A stretch of DNA of 64,000 nt from Takakia lepidozioides (Eukaryota; Streptophyta; Takakiopsida; Takakiales; Takakiaceae): NCBI GenBank assembly GCA_030704615.1, contig CM060734.1, positions 15,748,001 through 15,812,000 on the forward strand. Direction: 5' to 3'. Below, one piece after another: positions 12,187 through 25,369 of this stretch. The notes under the pieces are model-generated. The model had not been told where the DNA came from, did no database searches, and was given only the letters and a program-made list of their open reading frames with translations. A program made the translations under genes and the position numbers. Numbering within the stretch: position 1 is the first letter of the stretch; every line of letters starts with the position of its first letter.

Positions 12187-12192
12187 TTTATT
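12187..12192 (-). terminator. Poly(A) signal AATAAA of gene A
   Basis: AATAAA on the minus strand, about 65 bp beyond the methyltransferase stop codon. The same signal follows the stop in copies B and C. Confidence 0.6.
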
Positions 12193-12255
12193 GCAAATTT
12201 TGTGGCAAGCCACGTCTATACAAGTGTGTTCTAACTGTCATAGCCGGAATGGGCA

Positions 12256-15200
12256 CTACTCTCCTACACCCTCCGAGGAACTTGCCCCACCTTCTTCCTC
12301 ATCCCCCTCATCCCCCTCATCCTCCGAGCTCTGTGATGCATCATCAGTTTCCACTATGCCTCTCAAAAATCCCGTCCTCTCCTTGGGGGACTGTCCACCT
12401 CACCTCCTGGGAATCTTCTGCGTCTTCTCCCCCACTTTCCTCAGCAGAATCCAACACAAATCTACGAGCCCGACGGGCTCTAATAGCTGCTGCCTTCTCC
12501 CTCATCTTCATTTTCTTGAGGCTTGCCTCGTCTAAAATCTGCTGTACACGACTACGTTCGGAACACCTCCTAATGGACACCGAAGCAAGCCGGGCAGCAT
12601 AAGTAGGAAGGATGTACTCCCTTTCTGGACTAGGCATGAAATCCCCCCTGGCAAAAAAAGGCACGTTCATCCTGCCCATGAACTCCGGTGTAGACGTCCC
12701 TTCGGCAGTACTTGGCATCCTACAGTAAGAACAAATCCACTTGAAGAATGTCAATACCAGCACAACCAGAAAGGGTTTTCAATGAAATAAGAGAGCGAGG
12801 GAGTGCCTCCTCACAAAATCTGGAGGCAACTTACAATGCCACCACTCACTCGTAAACCGGGGCTCCTCGGCCTCGATCCCAACTTCCTCCCCCTGCTCCT
12901 TCTCGGATTTTTCCTCATCCTCCGAGGATGCCTCTTCCTCTTTCGGCAGACGTTCAGCCGCTGCAAGTTCCGAGTTGTGGAGGGTAGTATCTGGCTCGAA
13001 GGCGAACACATGCCTGTCGGACAACGTCCTGCCCACATTGAAGCACCTGAGGAACAAAGCGGGCGGTTAATAGCTTGCGGCATGCAATTGCAATGGGGCC
13101 AGGGGACAAACTGAGCACGTGAAGGCTTACCCGTGCCGCATGTGAGGTCCAGAATCCGCCCTTGGACATCCGAGCACGTCTCCATGAGGGTTTGGATGAA
13201 AGCAGGGCTCCGGGTCCGGCTGTACCGCCACGGTTTGCCTGTCTTTGTGTCCTTCGGCATACTAGAGTGGGGCACATAGTTGTAGAGGACATCGTAGGTT
13301 ACAAGGTCCATAGCGGCATCAACAAGACGACCGTCGTTGCGGAATTTGAACGTAGACCCTCTTTTCACAAAGCAATATGCCTCAAACACCAATGTCTGCA
13401 CATCCAACAAAGAAGGGATCAATTCCAGGGTCTACTTAACATACACCACAATATGAAGTGAATGCAATAGATTGATAACTTACACTTTGGCCCTCTGTTC
13501 GCAACCCTGCGTACTGATGCAGAACCATTTTCTGAGAGGACCGGGTGACACTTTTCGGTGTCCACCTTGCCACCGCATTCTCTGTGGTCTTCCCTCTCGT
13601 GGCAAGGACAACCACACATCCACCGTCATCCAGAAGCATCCCCGCCAGCCCAAACCCGGCTTTCCAGTAGTCCTCAGTAAACCCGTTCCAGGTGGCACAC
13701 CATCCAGGCCCTCCAGCAGCTCCCCATCTGGAATGTCGAGGAGAATCATGTCGCAAGCTCTCTCCACCTCAAACCCCCCCCGAGTGCTCTTGCAATTCGT
13801 GCTCACAGCCGTGAAGAATTCCATCATGGCTTCAAACCAGGGTGTCTTTAGGCTCTGTACCGGCAGCCTCTTCTTGGCTTTCCCCTTCTGCTCCGCCAGA
13901 GACTTGTTGTGTGCCACCTTCTTCGCCCTGGCAGCGAGAGCGTCAAGGAAGCTCTCATTGACGCATTGGATGATGGTTGGAGGTTCTAGCTTTGGCCTGT
14001 GCGTAAACGTCACCGCCGAATACCGCCGTGTAGGCTCGCCCTCAAATGCCAACTTCTTGGGAGCCAGTCCCACTCCGAACTGACTTGGGAACCCGGACGA
14101 CCGGTGACTGGGTAGGAGCAACAGCAGTCACAGGACCTTGAACAAAATCGGCGTCGGAGTCACTCTCTTGGTTCCCCTCCTGCGCCTCCTCCGATGCCCC
14201 GATGGTTTTTCTTCTTTTTGGGGTTACTGCAGTCACCTGTTTCCTTGTCCTTTTCCTTTGACCTTTACTCTTCTCATGCAATTTCTCCTGAATTCCTGCC
14301 TGAGCAAGCTCTGCCGCTTTCCTGGAGTTCGCAAGCGCTTTTGCCTCTTTTGCACCCAACGGGCAGCGGAGCCCGGTTTCGTCGGAATTCAGCATCCAGC
14401 TTCAATTGAAACTCGGATGGGTCGAGCGAGCCGGGCGGAAGGTCCACATACCAAGGGCAATCACGCAAATGTTCCAGATGCCACTCCTTCACAATATCGT
14501 CAGTGTACATGGTCAGCCCCAGGGTTCCTCCATGCCAGGAAGAATGGTGGCTCGAAAGACAGATGACCTTTCTCCAAAAGGGAGAACTTACAGTACCTGC
14601 ATTCATGAAAAACACAATGAGGTCCGAAAATGGCTAAGTCCCTGAACGGCAATAGGGCCTACAATTGGAATATGGCGCCGAATTTTCCACTTCAGGCCAC
14701 CCGTCTAGGACTTAGCCCGAAAAGGCTAAGTCCCTGAACGGCAATACGGCCTGGAACTGGAAAATGGCGCCGAATTTCCAGTTAGGCCAGCCAGTCTAGG
14801 GACTTAGCCCAAAAATGGCTAAGTCCCCTGGACGGCAATAGGCCCTAAACTGGAAAACGCGCCGGTTTCCAGTTCCGGGCCAGCCCACCTAGGGACTTAG
14901 CCCGAAATGGCTAAGTCCCTGGACGGGCAATAGGGCCTAGAACTGGAAACGGCGCCGAATTTCCAGTTCCGGGCCAGCCACACTAGGGACTTAGCCCGAA
15001 ATGGCTAAGTCCTTGGACGGCAATAGGGCCTAGAACTGGAAAACGGCGCCGAATTTCCAGTTCCTGGCCAGCCACCGTAGGGACTTAGACCGAAAATGGC
15101 TAAGTCCCTGGACGGCAATAGGGCCTGGAACTGGAATGGCGCGAATTTCCACTTCAGGGCCAGCCAGTCTAGGGACTTAGCCCGAAAATGGCTAAGTCCT

Positions 15201-18200
15201 GAACGCAATACGGCCTGGAACTGGAAGGGCGCCGAATTTCCAGTTCAGGGCAGCCAGTCTAGGGACTTAGCCCGAAAATGGCTAAGTCCCTGGACGGCAA
15301 TAGGGCCTAGAACTGGAAAACGGCGCCGAATTTCCAGTTGCGGGCCAGCCACACTAGGACTTAGGCCGAAAATGGCTAAGTCCTGAACGGCAATAGGGCC
15401 TAAAACTGGAATATGGCCGAATTTCACTTCAGGGCCAGCCAGTCTAGGGACTTAGGCCAAAAAAATGGCTAAGTCCCTGAACGGCAATAGGGCCTGGAAC
15501 TGGAAATGGCGGCCGAATTTCCAGTTCCGGCCAGCCAGTCTAGGGACTTAGCCATTTTCGGAGCCCTGACTGGAAATTCGGCGCCATTTTCCCTAACACC
15601 ACTTGAGGCCTAACCATCCCGAATGCCAGGACTGAAGAAAGCAGCGCGTATGTACCTGTACAGAAGGCGCATTGCTGGCTTGTCCGCGTTCGCTGGTCGG
15701 TGAACTCGTGGCTCCGGCGAGCATCTGCTATCTCCCGAAAGAATAGGTTGTTTTGTAGAGCAGAAAGTACCTCTCGTCACATAGTCACGTAGGCTCTGCT
15801 GCAGGGATTCTCCATCTTGAACTGATGTGCTTGTGTGCTCCAGCTGCTCTTTTCGTTCGTCGTCACCTGTGGAGATTGTCCATCAGATCGCTTTCCTCAA
15901 AATACAATGAATCCACCCCCCCCTACTAGAGTAGAAGCCCCAAACGAAGCGTGGGGAAGTACCCTGAAACCCACCATGTCATGCGGTTCATATCCACATG
16001 TCGAATGTGGGGGGGTCAGAGAGTTTGTCCGGTTTGGGGAAGCTCCACATGTCCCTGGTACTTTGGGAACCATTCCAGATTTGGAGCCACCGGGTCTGTC
16101 CAACCACCCAGCATATTCGTAAGCGCCAAACACCACAAAAAGGAGTTGTTGCCACCACAATTTTGTTAAGAATGTATCACCTTTTCTGTTGCATCCACAC
16201 AGGATGTGGCTAGACGATGGAGCTTCTCCAATGTCATCGTGGGCTTCAGAGCGCGAGAGTAGTGCTTCCTCCACCAGAAAGTCGGCACCAAGGGCGGGAT
16301 CAGCTATGGCCACGTACTTTACCATCCGCGACTTGTACTTTATGCGGGCCCTCACCTCCGCAGCTTTGACATACGATTCGAGTTCCGGGAGGGTTGGATT
16401 CTTTCTCCTCTGACTCCATGTAGAACCTCCGCGCATGTGCCAAATCCTGCTGTATTTTCGTCTGTCAAGAATGCGCACATAAGATTAGAGATCCTGCTCA
16501 ACACAATTTCTTCTATTGGGGGAGGAGAGACAGATTAGCTCAACAAAACTGTCAGGAGCTTTACCGAAATATGTAGTCCACCATGGCGTCGACGCTCAGC
16601 CTATTCTGTCTGCCTTTGCCTCCGACTTGCGCAGGAGGTCGGCACTGAGGGAATTGGCAAACTCTTGCACCCCCTGCTTCCCGACATCCTTCACTCGGAA
16701 GAGCATATGGGACAAGGTGGCAATGAAGGCATTCTCAGTCACCCTGCAGTGCCACATTTCCATCAAACAATACTGAAATGGGAATTTTCATCATATATGA
16801 GGATTCGCAATGAAATGACTTCCAAATTCAAAGTCCAAAAGCGAGAGGGGTTGTAGCTTACGAGTTGATGTCGGCCATTGCAGCTTTGAGAAGACTGCGA
16901 TCTTTGGGCCCCGCAACACAATCGACGGCGAAATGCCAATCGAGATCGTTGGGTGGGCTTGGGCAATGTGCTCCATCCATGCCAGGAGGCGATGATTGCC
17001 GTCCCACACGTAGAACATCTTACCGGACATGTGCTGGAAAAGAGGATCACTAGCAATCGATCTCTCGAACTCCTCATTTCGCGTTTGCCAATGGGGACCC
17101 CATTTGTCCACCTCATCGGAAGTGTGGGCACGGGAAGCTCCGTGGTCGTTCTCAATGGAAACGTAAAAGGCGGCAGACCCCATTCGATATCCATCCCGGA
17201 AAGAGAATTTCAGCTTGTCGATATCGCCTGGAGGGCAGGTCTCACCACCTGCAATGACACCAAGCGGCAAAGGGGAATTCGAAGCTTGGCCGGGTACACC
17301 ATGCCCCCCAGCACCCTGCCAATGTTGCTGTGGGTTGCCTCCAACATCTTGGCAGCGGCCAACTTCATATCCGCCTCAGACATGACGTCTGCTGCAGAGG
17401 GGTTTTCCGGCAGCCCACCAGGACCGCCAAATCCAGCCTGTATGCTCCGGGTTTGGGGCCTGGGGATGTCCGGGAGGATGTCATCCTGGTCAGAAACCTC
17501 CATGTCGTCCTCCTCAACAGGGTCAGCCACCTGCAAAACCACCTCCAGCACTCTCGTCGTCTCTACTGCCCTCTCCCTGGCTTCACCTCGAACTTGCACA
17601 ATCCGTGCTCTTTCAGGTGTTCTTTCCTCTCCTCCACTCTCCACCGTATGGGTAATTGCGGGGGCTGCTCTTGCCCGCGATGGTCTAACCGGTGTGCTAC
17701 TGCCTCTCTGTGGTGTCTTGTAGGGATCCACCGTCTCTGTGGGTCCCTCGCTTACATTGGCATCTGTCATTTGGGCACCCCTGGCCTCTTCAGCTGCCTT
17801 TTGTCTTTCCTCCTGGCTAGCATTCTGTCTCGTCTGTTCTTTTGCCCTCTCTTTTGCCCTCTCACGGGCTTTCTGTTTCTTACTAGGGCTAGCAGCAGGG
17901 GAGCCCTCCAGGACGACCACCTTTGATTGAGGCGAACTGACACCCTCGCGCGCACTGCTCACTCCCCCCTCCGCAGCCCGTGACTGCTCTCTCGCCGGGG
18001 ATTGCATGTGCTTAGCTTTCTTCTTTTTCTTGCGTGGGCGGGCCCTACTGCATGTGCATGAACAACCTCCATTGCCGGATCTGCTGTCCTCATGTCCTCA
18101 CGCCCTTCACCTGCCATGCCGCCTGCACCAACCTCCCCAATGCCTACTCTGTCGTAATCTCGTTGCAAGTCCTCCCGTCCACCAACAAAAGGTTTAAGTT

Positions 18201-18824
18201 TGCCCTCTCGCCCCAAGTTGGGCGATTCAAACATGCGATGAGTTGGAGCTGTCGATGATACCACCAGCGTGCCGGGCTCGTCGTCACTCTGTCATTGACA
18301 AAAATCGTGAAAACCAACATCGGTGCAAAAAGCAGCATCGCAACGAGCAGCGCAACCACCATAGCAACAATCATGTAGCAAAAATGAAAACATAACAAGT
18401 TTAGGAAGTATGGAGAGCCATGCAACAACAATGAAAACAAATGCAACCATTGCCTAAGAATGACATGCACAAGCAGCCTTCTCCAGAGCTGCCGGATTTG
18501 CACACGCATTGCAAACAATCTAAGGTTCACTCAACTATCTAAAGTTCACTCATACAGCAAAGCCAGGATGAAGATGCAAAAACAAAGCGAGGTAACAAAG
18601 CGAAAGCAAAAAATAAATCGAACAAACCGAAAGCAGAAGTGGCTTGCCTGAGAGTACTCGGCTTCAGTTGGCGCAGGTTGTGAGCAAGACACTGGAATCT
18701 CCTGCTGGAGCTTCAGTTTGGCCATGCGAGAGATTGGCCGTCGTCCGTAGTACAGAGCTTTCAACTTCCGCCGCGGTCTGGATGTGAGGTCTCTCTCAGG
18801 AGAGCCACGCCCTTCAGGCGGCAT
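12256..18824 (-). CDS. ParB-like domain / DNA methyltransferase protein, copy A
   Basis: Same multi-exon gene as copy C, read on the minus strand from an ATG (MPPEGRGSPERD) at 18824 to the stop at 12256. The ParB-like core with DGNHRL is at about 16988-17017. The catalytic-type motif DIPDG is at about 13723-13737, and the SAM-binding motif LDLTCGTG is at about 13129-13155, just before an intron. The C-terminal exon ends in an acidic Ser/Glu/Asp-rich tail. Frame breaks relative to other copies include a lost G near 17228 (CCTGGAGGG for CCTGGGAGGG) and extra bases near 12345 that shift the last exon. Those breaks may be mutations or homopolymer errors. Without RNA the splice pattern is inferred from consensus sites and from homology to B, C and E. 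Confidence 0.7.
14633..15600. repeat. Intronic palindrome array, copy A
   Basis: About ten ~95 bp units, each pairing two inverted repeats. One is GGGACTTAGCC facing GGCTAAGTCCC. The other is AACTGGAAA/TTTCCAGTT around GGCGCCGAATT. The array fills the methyltransferase intron between the exon encoding ...AMRLLYR and the exon encoding YCKFSFLEKGHL. Some units have lost bases in the core (for example ATGGCGCGAATT). Confidence 0.9.
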
Positions 18825-18949
18825 AAGTCCCAGCCAAAAAGATCTCTTTTTTGGGGTACATGCCTGGAATACCATGTTAAGCCAAGTTTAGCATGAGATT
18901 TAGGGTACGTGTCCAGGAAGCCATGCGTCGCCAGCCCGAATAATAACCG

Positions 18950-19135
18950 ACGGCCGTCGACATTTATTGCCCAACTGCGCAATTAAATGTCGGATGAAGC
19001 CCTCCATGTCGGATGAAAATCGACGTAAACAGTCCCGGAATTTCCAACGTAGAGGTAATTCGGAGCGTTGCACGATGGAATTCCGTCGACGGATTTCCAT
19101 CCTGCAGGTAATTCGGAGCGCAGCAGGATGGATGC
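18950..19135. repeat. Short palindrome block upstream of gene A
   Basis: A few boxes of GGAATTTCC, AGGTAATTCGGAGC and CATCCTGCAGG type. They form the start of the intergenic array, which is interrupted here by a transposase fragment. Confidence 0.6.
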
Positions 19136-19137
19136 TG

Positions 19138-19749
19138 TAGTCCAGCCCTGCCAGCTCCGACCGGTGTCCCTCCAGGTGAAGCCCTCGCAAAATTTCTAGA
19201 ATAGATCGAACTGCGGTGCTCGTGCTGGAATATGACTCCCTCCTCCACTGACGTCCATTGAGGACTTGCCTGATCTCCAGGACGACCTCGGAACTTCCAT
19301 GACCTCGTCTGAGTCGGACAGGTTGTGAACAACCCGGTTCTCGGTCGTCTTCATGGATGGGTTCGGCTCTGGATTTACTTCGTTGCGGACTTCTATCTTT
19401 GAGGTACCCACTCTCTGATTCGCGGATTGTTTCGTGGAAGGCGCCAGGATAGACGGTGCATTTGGCGGGCAAATGAAGTCCCCAACAGCCCTGTATATGA
19501 CGCTGTCCGATGGTGGAACTCGCCATTCCCTGCCATCGCCGAAATCATCGTGGAGCACAACAATACTCTCGACAACAAGGCCGTTTGAGTCCTTCCTTTC
19601 CTCCTCCAAAAAAAAACCGACCCCGGTTTCAGGTGGTATCGAACGCACAGATATTTCTCCATCACCCGGCAGGTGTCCCCTCTGCACGGAAATGAAGCTC
19701 TATGCTCGTGAGGAAGGCAGTACACTGTAGCGCTCGGGTTTTCCGCCAT
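19138..19749 (-). pseudogene. Transposase 5' fragment inside copy A
   Basis: On the minus strand, from the ATG at 19749 (MAENPSATVYC), this repeats the first ~200 codons of the family transposase (compare 27563-28165). It then breaks off at GTAGTCCAGCCC. The coding T run has nine T where the in-frame copies have seven, so even this piece is frameshifted. In a simple element the transposase faces away from the methyltransferase gene; here it faces the same way, which marks a rearrangement. Confidence 0.85.
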
Positions 19750-19799
19750 GGGATGTGCACACAAGACTGCCAGGATGGCGTGCGGGGAAGCTCCCTGGT

Positions 19800-20655
19800 A
19801 GAAGGGGGTGCAGCGATGGGAATGAAGGTAATTCTCATCTGGGAATTACCTGCACGAAGGTAATTCTTATATGGAAATTACCTGCACGAAGGTAATTCCT
19901 CGCGCAGAAATACATGGCGAATGGAAATTCGGCGCCGAATATCCATACGGCACCGATCGACTTACCTGCTGGATGGAAATTCGGCGCCGAATCTCCATCC
20001 ATCCGAGATTCCACTTACCTGCTGGATGGAAATTCGGCGCCGAATTTCCATTCATCCGGGATTCGAATATCTGCAGGATGGAAATTCGGCGCCGAAATTT
20101 ACTGTGAGGGAAATTTTGGCGCACCGCCCTACCTGCGCGGATGGAAATTCGGCGCCGGATTTCCATCCGCGCGCTTCCGAATTACCTGCGTGAGGGAAAT
20201 TTCCACCGCCTACCTCCGCGGATGGAAATTTCGGCGCCGGATTTCCATGCGCTTCCGAATTACCTGCGTGAGGGAAATTTCCAGCGCCGCCCTACCTCCG
20301 CGGATGGAAATTCGGCGCCGGATTTCCATCCGCGCGCTTCCGAATTACCTGCGTGAGGGAAATTTCCAGCGCCGCCCTACCTCCGCGGATGGAAATTCGG
20401 CGCCGGATTTCCATCCGCGGGCTTCCGAATTACCTGCGTGAGGGAAATTTGGCGCACCGCCCTACCTGCGCGGATGGAAATTCGGCGCCGGATTTCCATC
20501 CGCGCGCTTCCGAATTACCTGCCTGAGGGAATTTCCAGCGCGCCCTACCTCCGGATGGAAATTCGGCGCCGGATTTCCATCCGCGCGCTTCCGAATTACC
20601 TGCGTGAGGGAAATTTCCAGCGCCGCCCTACCTCCGCGGATGGAAATTCGGCGCC
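19800..20655. repeat. Class 1 intergenic palindrome array, copy A (first)
   Basis: Repeated GGATGGAAATTCGGC followed by its near reverse complement. The boxes are separated by spacers such as TTCCGAATTACCTGCGTGAG and CGCCCTACCTCCGCGG. At 19815-19900 there are GAATTACCT/AGGTAATTC boxes instead. The array runs straight into a duplicated methyltransferase exon at GGCGCCAGAGACTTG (20652). Confidence 0.9.
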
Positions 20656-23600
20656 AGAGACTTGTTGTGTGCCACCTTCTTCGCCCTGGCAGCGAGAGCG
20701 TCAAGGAAGCTCTCATTGACGCATTGGATGATGGTTGGAGGTTCTAGCTTTGGCCTGTGCGTAAACGTCACCGCCGAATACCGGCGTGGTAGGCTCGCCC
20801 TCAAATGCCACTTCTTGGCAGAGCCAGTCCCCCACTCCGAACTGACTTGGGAACCCGGACGACCGGTGACTGGGTAGGAGCAACAGCGTCGAAGGACCTT
20901 GAACGAAGTCGTCGTCCGAGTCACTCTCTTGGGTCCCCTCCTGCGCCTCCTCCGATGCCCCGATGGTTTTCTTCTTTTGGGTGTTTACTGCAGTCACCTG
21001 TTTCCTTGTCCTTTCCTTTGACCTTTACTCTTCTCATGCAATTTCTCCTGAATTCCTGCCTGAGCAAGCTCTGCCGCTTTCCTGGAGTTCGCAAGCGCTT
21101 TTGCCTCTTTTGCACCCAATGGAGGTAGCGGAGCCCGGTTTCGTCGGATTCAGCATCCAGCTTCAATTGAAACTCGGATGGGTCGAGCGAGCCGGGCGGA
21201 AGGTCCACATACCAAGGGCAATCACGCAAATGTTCCAAATGCCACCCTTCACAATATCGTCAGTGTACATGGAGTCAGCCCAGGGTTCCTCCATGCCAGG
21301 AAGAATTGGCTCGAAAAGACAGATGACCTTTCTCCAAAAGGGAGAACTTACAAATACCTGCATTCATGAAAAACACAATGAGGTCCGAAATGGCTAAGTC
21401 CCTGAACGGCAATAGGGCCTACAACTGGAAAATGGCGCCGAATTTCCACTTCAGGGCCAGCCAGTCTAGGGACTTAGCCGAAAATGGCTAAGTCCCTGAA
21501 CGGCAATAGGGCCTGGAACTGGAAAATGGCGCCGAATTTCCAGTTCAGGGCCAACCAGTCGAGGGACTTAGCCCGAAAATGGCTAAGTCCCTGGACGGCA
21601 ATAGGGCCTAGAACTGGAAAACGGTCGCCGAATTTCCAGTTCCGGGCCAGCCACCCTAGGGACTTAGCCGAAAATGGCTAAGTCCCTGGACGGCAATAGG
21701 GCCTAGAACTGGAAAACGGCGCCGAATTTCCAGTTCCGGGCCAGCCACCTAGGGACTTAGCCCGAAAATGGCTAAGTCCCTGGACGGCAATAGGGCCTGG
21801 AACTGGAAAATGGCGCCGAATTTCCAGTTCCGGGCAAGCCAGTCTAGGGACTTAGCCATTTTCGGAGCCCTGACTGGAAATTCGGCGCCATTTTCCCTAA
21901 CACCACTTGAGGCCTCTAACATCCTGAAATGCCAGGACTTGAAAGAAAGGCAGCGCGTATGTACCTGTACAGAAGGCGCATTGCTGCTTTGTCCGCGTTC
22001 GGCTGGTCGGTGAACTCGTGGCTCCGGCGAGCATCTGCTATCTCCCGAAAGAATAGGTTGGTTTTGTAGAGCAGAAAGTACCTCGTCACATAGTCACGTA
22101 GGCTCTCTGCTGCAGGAGATATCTCCATCTTGAACTGATGTGCTTGTGTGTCCAGCTGCTCTTGCGCATTCGTCGTCACCTGTGGAGATTGTCCATCAGA
22201 TCGCTTTCCTCAAAAAATACAATGAATCCACCCCCTACTAGAGTAGAAGCCCCAAACGAAGCGTGGGGAAGTACCTGAAACCACCATGTCATGCGGTTCA
22301 TCACATGTCGAATGTGGGGTCAGAGAGTTTGTCCGGTTTGGGGAAGCTCCACATGTCCCTGGTACTTTGGGAACCATTCCAGATTTGGAGCCACCGGGTC
22401 TGTCCAACCACCCAGCATATTCGTAAGCGCCAAACACCACAAAAAGGAGTTGTTGCCACCACAATTTTGTTAAGAATGTATCACCTTTTCTGTTGCATCC
22501 ACACAGGATGTGGCTAGACGATGGAGCTTCTCCAATGTCATCGTGGGCTTCAGAGCGCGAGAGTAGTGCTTCCCCACCTCCACCAGAAAGTCGGCACCAA
22601 GGGCGGGATCAGCTATGGCCACGTACTTTACCATCCGCGACTTGTACTTTATGCGGGCCCTCACCTCCGCAGCTTTGACATACGATTCGAGTTCCGGGAG
22701 GGTTGGATTCTTCTCCTCTGACTCCATGTAGAACCTCCGCGCATGTGCCAAATCCTGCTGTATTTTCGTCTGTCAAGAATGCGCACATAAGATTAGAGAT
22801 CCTGCTCAACACAATTTCTTCTATTGGGGGAGGAGAGACAGATTAGCTCAACAAAACTGTCAGGAGCTTTACCCGAAATATGTAGTCCACCATGGCGTCG
22901 ACGCTCAGCCTATACCAGGTTCTGTCTGCCTTTGCCTCCGACTTGCGCAGGAGGTCGGCACTGAGGGAATTGGCAAACTCTTGCACCCCCTGCTTCCCGA
23001 CATCCTTCACTCGGAAGAGCATATGGGACAAGTTGGTGGCAATGAAGGCATTCTCAGTCACCCTGCAGTGCCACATTTCCATCAAACAATACTGAAATGG
23101 GAATTTTCATCATATATGAGGATTCGCAATGAAATGACTTCCAAATTCAAAGTCCAAAAGCGAGAGGGGTTGTAGCTTACGAGTTGATGTCGGCCATGCA
23201 GCTTTGAGAAGACTGCGATCTTTGGGCCCCGCAACCTTCAGCACAACACAATCCACGGCGAAATGCCAATCGAGGTCGTTGGGGTGGGCTTGGGCAATGT
23301 GCTCCATCCATGCCAGGAGGCGATGATTGCCGTCCCACACGTAGAACATCTTACCGGACAAGTGCTGGAAAAGAGGATCACTAGCAATCGATCACTAGCA
23401 ATCGATCTCTCGAACTCCTCATTTCGCGTTTGCCAATGGGGACCCCATTTGTCCACCTCATCGGAAGTGTGGGCACGGGAAGCTCCGTGGTCGTTCTCAA
23501 TGGAAACGTAAAAGGCGGCAGACCCCATTCGATATCCATCCCGGAAAGAGAATTTCAGCTTGTCGATATCGCCTGGGAGGGCAGGTCTCACCACCTGCAA

Positions 23601-25162
23601 TGACACCAAGCGGCAAAGGGGAATTCGAAGCTTGGCCGGGTACACCATGCCCCCCAGCACCCTGCCAATGTTGCTGTGGGTTGCCTCCAACATCTTGGCA
23701 GCGGCCAACTTCATATCCGCCTCAGACATGACGTCTGCTGCAGAGGGGTTTTCCGGCAGCCCACCAGGACCGCCAAATCCAGCCTGTATGCTCCGGGTTT
23801 GGGGCCTGGGGATGTCCGGGAGGATGTCATCCTGGTCAGAAAGCTCCTTGTCGTCCTCCTCAACAGGGTCAGCCACCTGCGAAACCACCTCCAGCACTCT
23901 CCCCGTCTCTACTGCCCTCTCCCTGGCTTCACCTCGAACTTGCACAATCCGTGCTCTTTCAGGTGTTCTTTCCTCTCCTCCACTCTCCACCGTATGGGTA
24001 ATTGCGGGGGCTGCTCTTGCCCGCGATGGTCTAACCGGTGTGTTACTGCCTCTCTGTGGTGTCTTGGAGGATCCACCGTCTCTGTGCGTCCCTCGCTTAC
24101 ATTGGCATCTGTCATTTGGGCACCCCTGGCCTCTTCAGCTGCCTTTTCTCTTTCCTCCTGGCTAGCATTCTGTCTCGTCTGTCTTTTGCCCTCTCTTTTG
24201 CCCTCTCACGGGCTTTCTGTTTCTTACTAGGGCTAGCAGCAGGGGAGCCCTCCAGGACGACCACCTTTGATTGAGGCGAACTGACACCCTCGCGCGCACT
24301 GCTCACTCCCCCTCCGCAGCCCGTGACTGCTCTCTCGCCGGGGATTGCATGTGCTTAGCTTTCTTCTTTTTCTTTGCGTGGGCGGGCCCTACTGCATGTG
24401 CATGAACAACCTCCATTGCCGGATCTGCTGTCCTCATGTCCTCACGCCCTTCACCTGCCATGCCCTGCACCAACCTCCCCAATGCCTACTCTGTCGTACT
24501 CTCGTTGCAAGTCCTCCCGTCCACCAACAAAAGGTTTAAGTTTGCCCTCTCGCCCCAAGTTGGGCGATTCAAATGCGATGAGTTGGAGCTGTCGATGATA
24601 CCACCAGCGTGCCGGGCTCGTCGTCACTCTGTCATTGACAAAAATCGTGAAAACCAACATCGGTGCAAAAAGCAGCATCGCAACGAGCACGCAACCACCA
24701 TAGCAACAATCGTGTAGCAAAAATGAAAACATAACAAGTTTAGGAAGTATGGAGAGCCATGCAACAACAATGAAAACAAATGCAACCATTGCCTGAGAAT
24801 GACATGCACAAGCAGCCTTCTCCAGAGCTGCCGGATTTGCACACGCATTGCAAACAATCTAAGGTTCACTCAACTATCTAAGTTCACTCATACAGCGAAA
24901 CCAGGATGAAGATGCAAAAACAAAGCGAGGTAACAAAGCGAAAGCAAAAAATAAATCGAACAAACCGAAAGCAGAAGTGGCTTGCCTGAGAGTACTCGGC
25001 TTCAGTTGGCGCAGGTTGTGAGCAAGACACTGGAATCTCCTGCTGGAGCTTCAGTTTGGCCATGCGAGAGATTGGCCGTCGTCCGTAGTACAGAGCTTTC
25101 AACTTCCGCCGCGGTCTGGATGTGAGGTCTCTCTCAGGAGAGCCACGCCCTTCAGGCGGCAT
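20656..25162 (-). pseudogene. Partial second ParB-methyltransferase gene in copy A
   Basis: Duplicates 13900-18824 from the initiator MPPEGRGSPERD at 25162, through the ParB-like exon (DGNHRL at about 23319-23348), to the middle of the long methyltransferase exon. It stops there at 20656. The exons that carry the DIPDG and LDLTCGTG motifs are absent, so no methyltransferase could be made. A 13 bp tandem duplication (ATCACTAGCAATCG) near 23385-23405 is private to this copy. The junction at 20652-20656 uses the shared GGCGCCAGAG/CCGCCAGAG sequence. Confidence 0.85.
21390..21905. repeat. Intronic palindrome array, second copy in A
   Basis: Same intron and same two-palindrome unit as 14633-15600, but only about five units. 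Array length therefore varies between otherwise near-identical gene copies. Confidence 0.9.
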
Positions 25163-25369
25163 AAAGTCCCAGCCAAAAGATCTCCTTTTTTGGGGTACAT
25201 GCCTCGAATAGCATGTTAAGCCAAGATAGCATGAGATTTAGGGTACGTGTCCAGGAAGCCATGCGTCGCCAGCCCGAATGATAACCGACGGCGGTCGACA
25301 TTTATTGCCCAACTGCGCAATTAAATGTCGGATGAAGCCCTCCATCGATGAAAATCGACGTAACAGTCC

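Noticed and set aside
17330-17926. 198-codon plus-strand open frame opposite the ParB-like exon (also at 23676-24230, 42801-43397 and 53915-54382)
   Set aside because: It is the antisense of the charged, Arg/Glu-rich linker. It has no family features and no matching splice or poly(A) context, and the opposite strand carries conserved motifs.
19800-20655. Regular palindrome arrays as a CRISPR array
   Set aside because: Repeats are palindromic and nested with spacers that are themselves repeated, there are no unique spacers or cas genes, and the surroundings are eukaryotic with introns.
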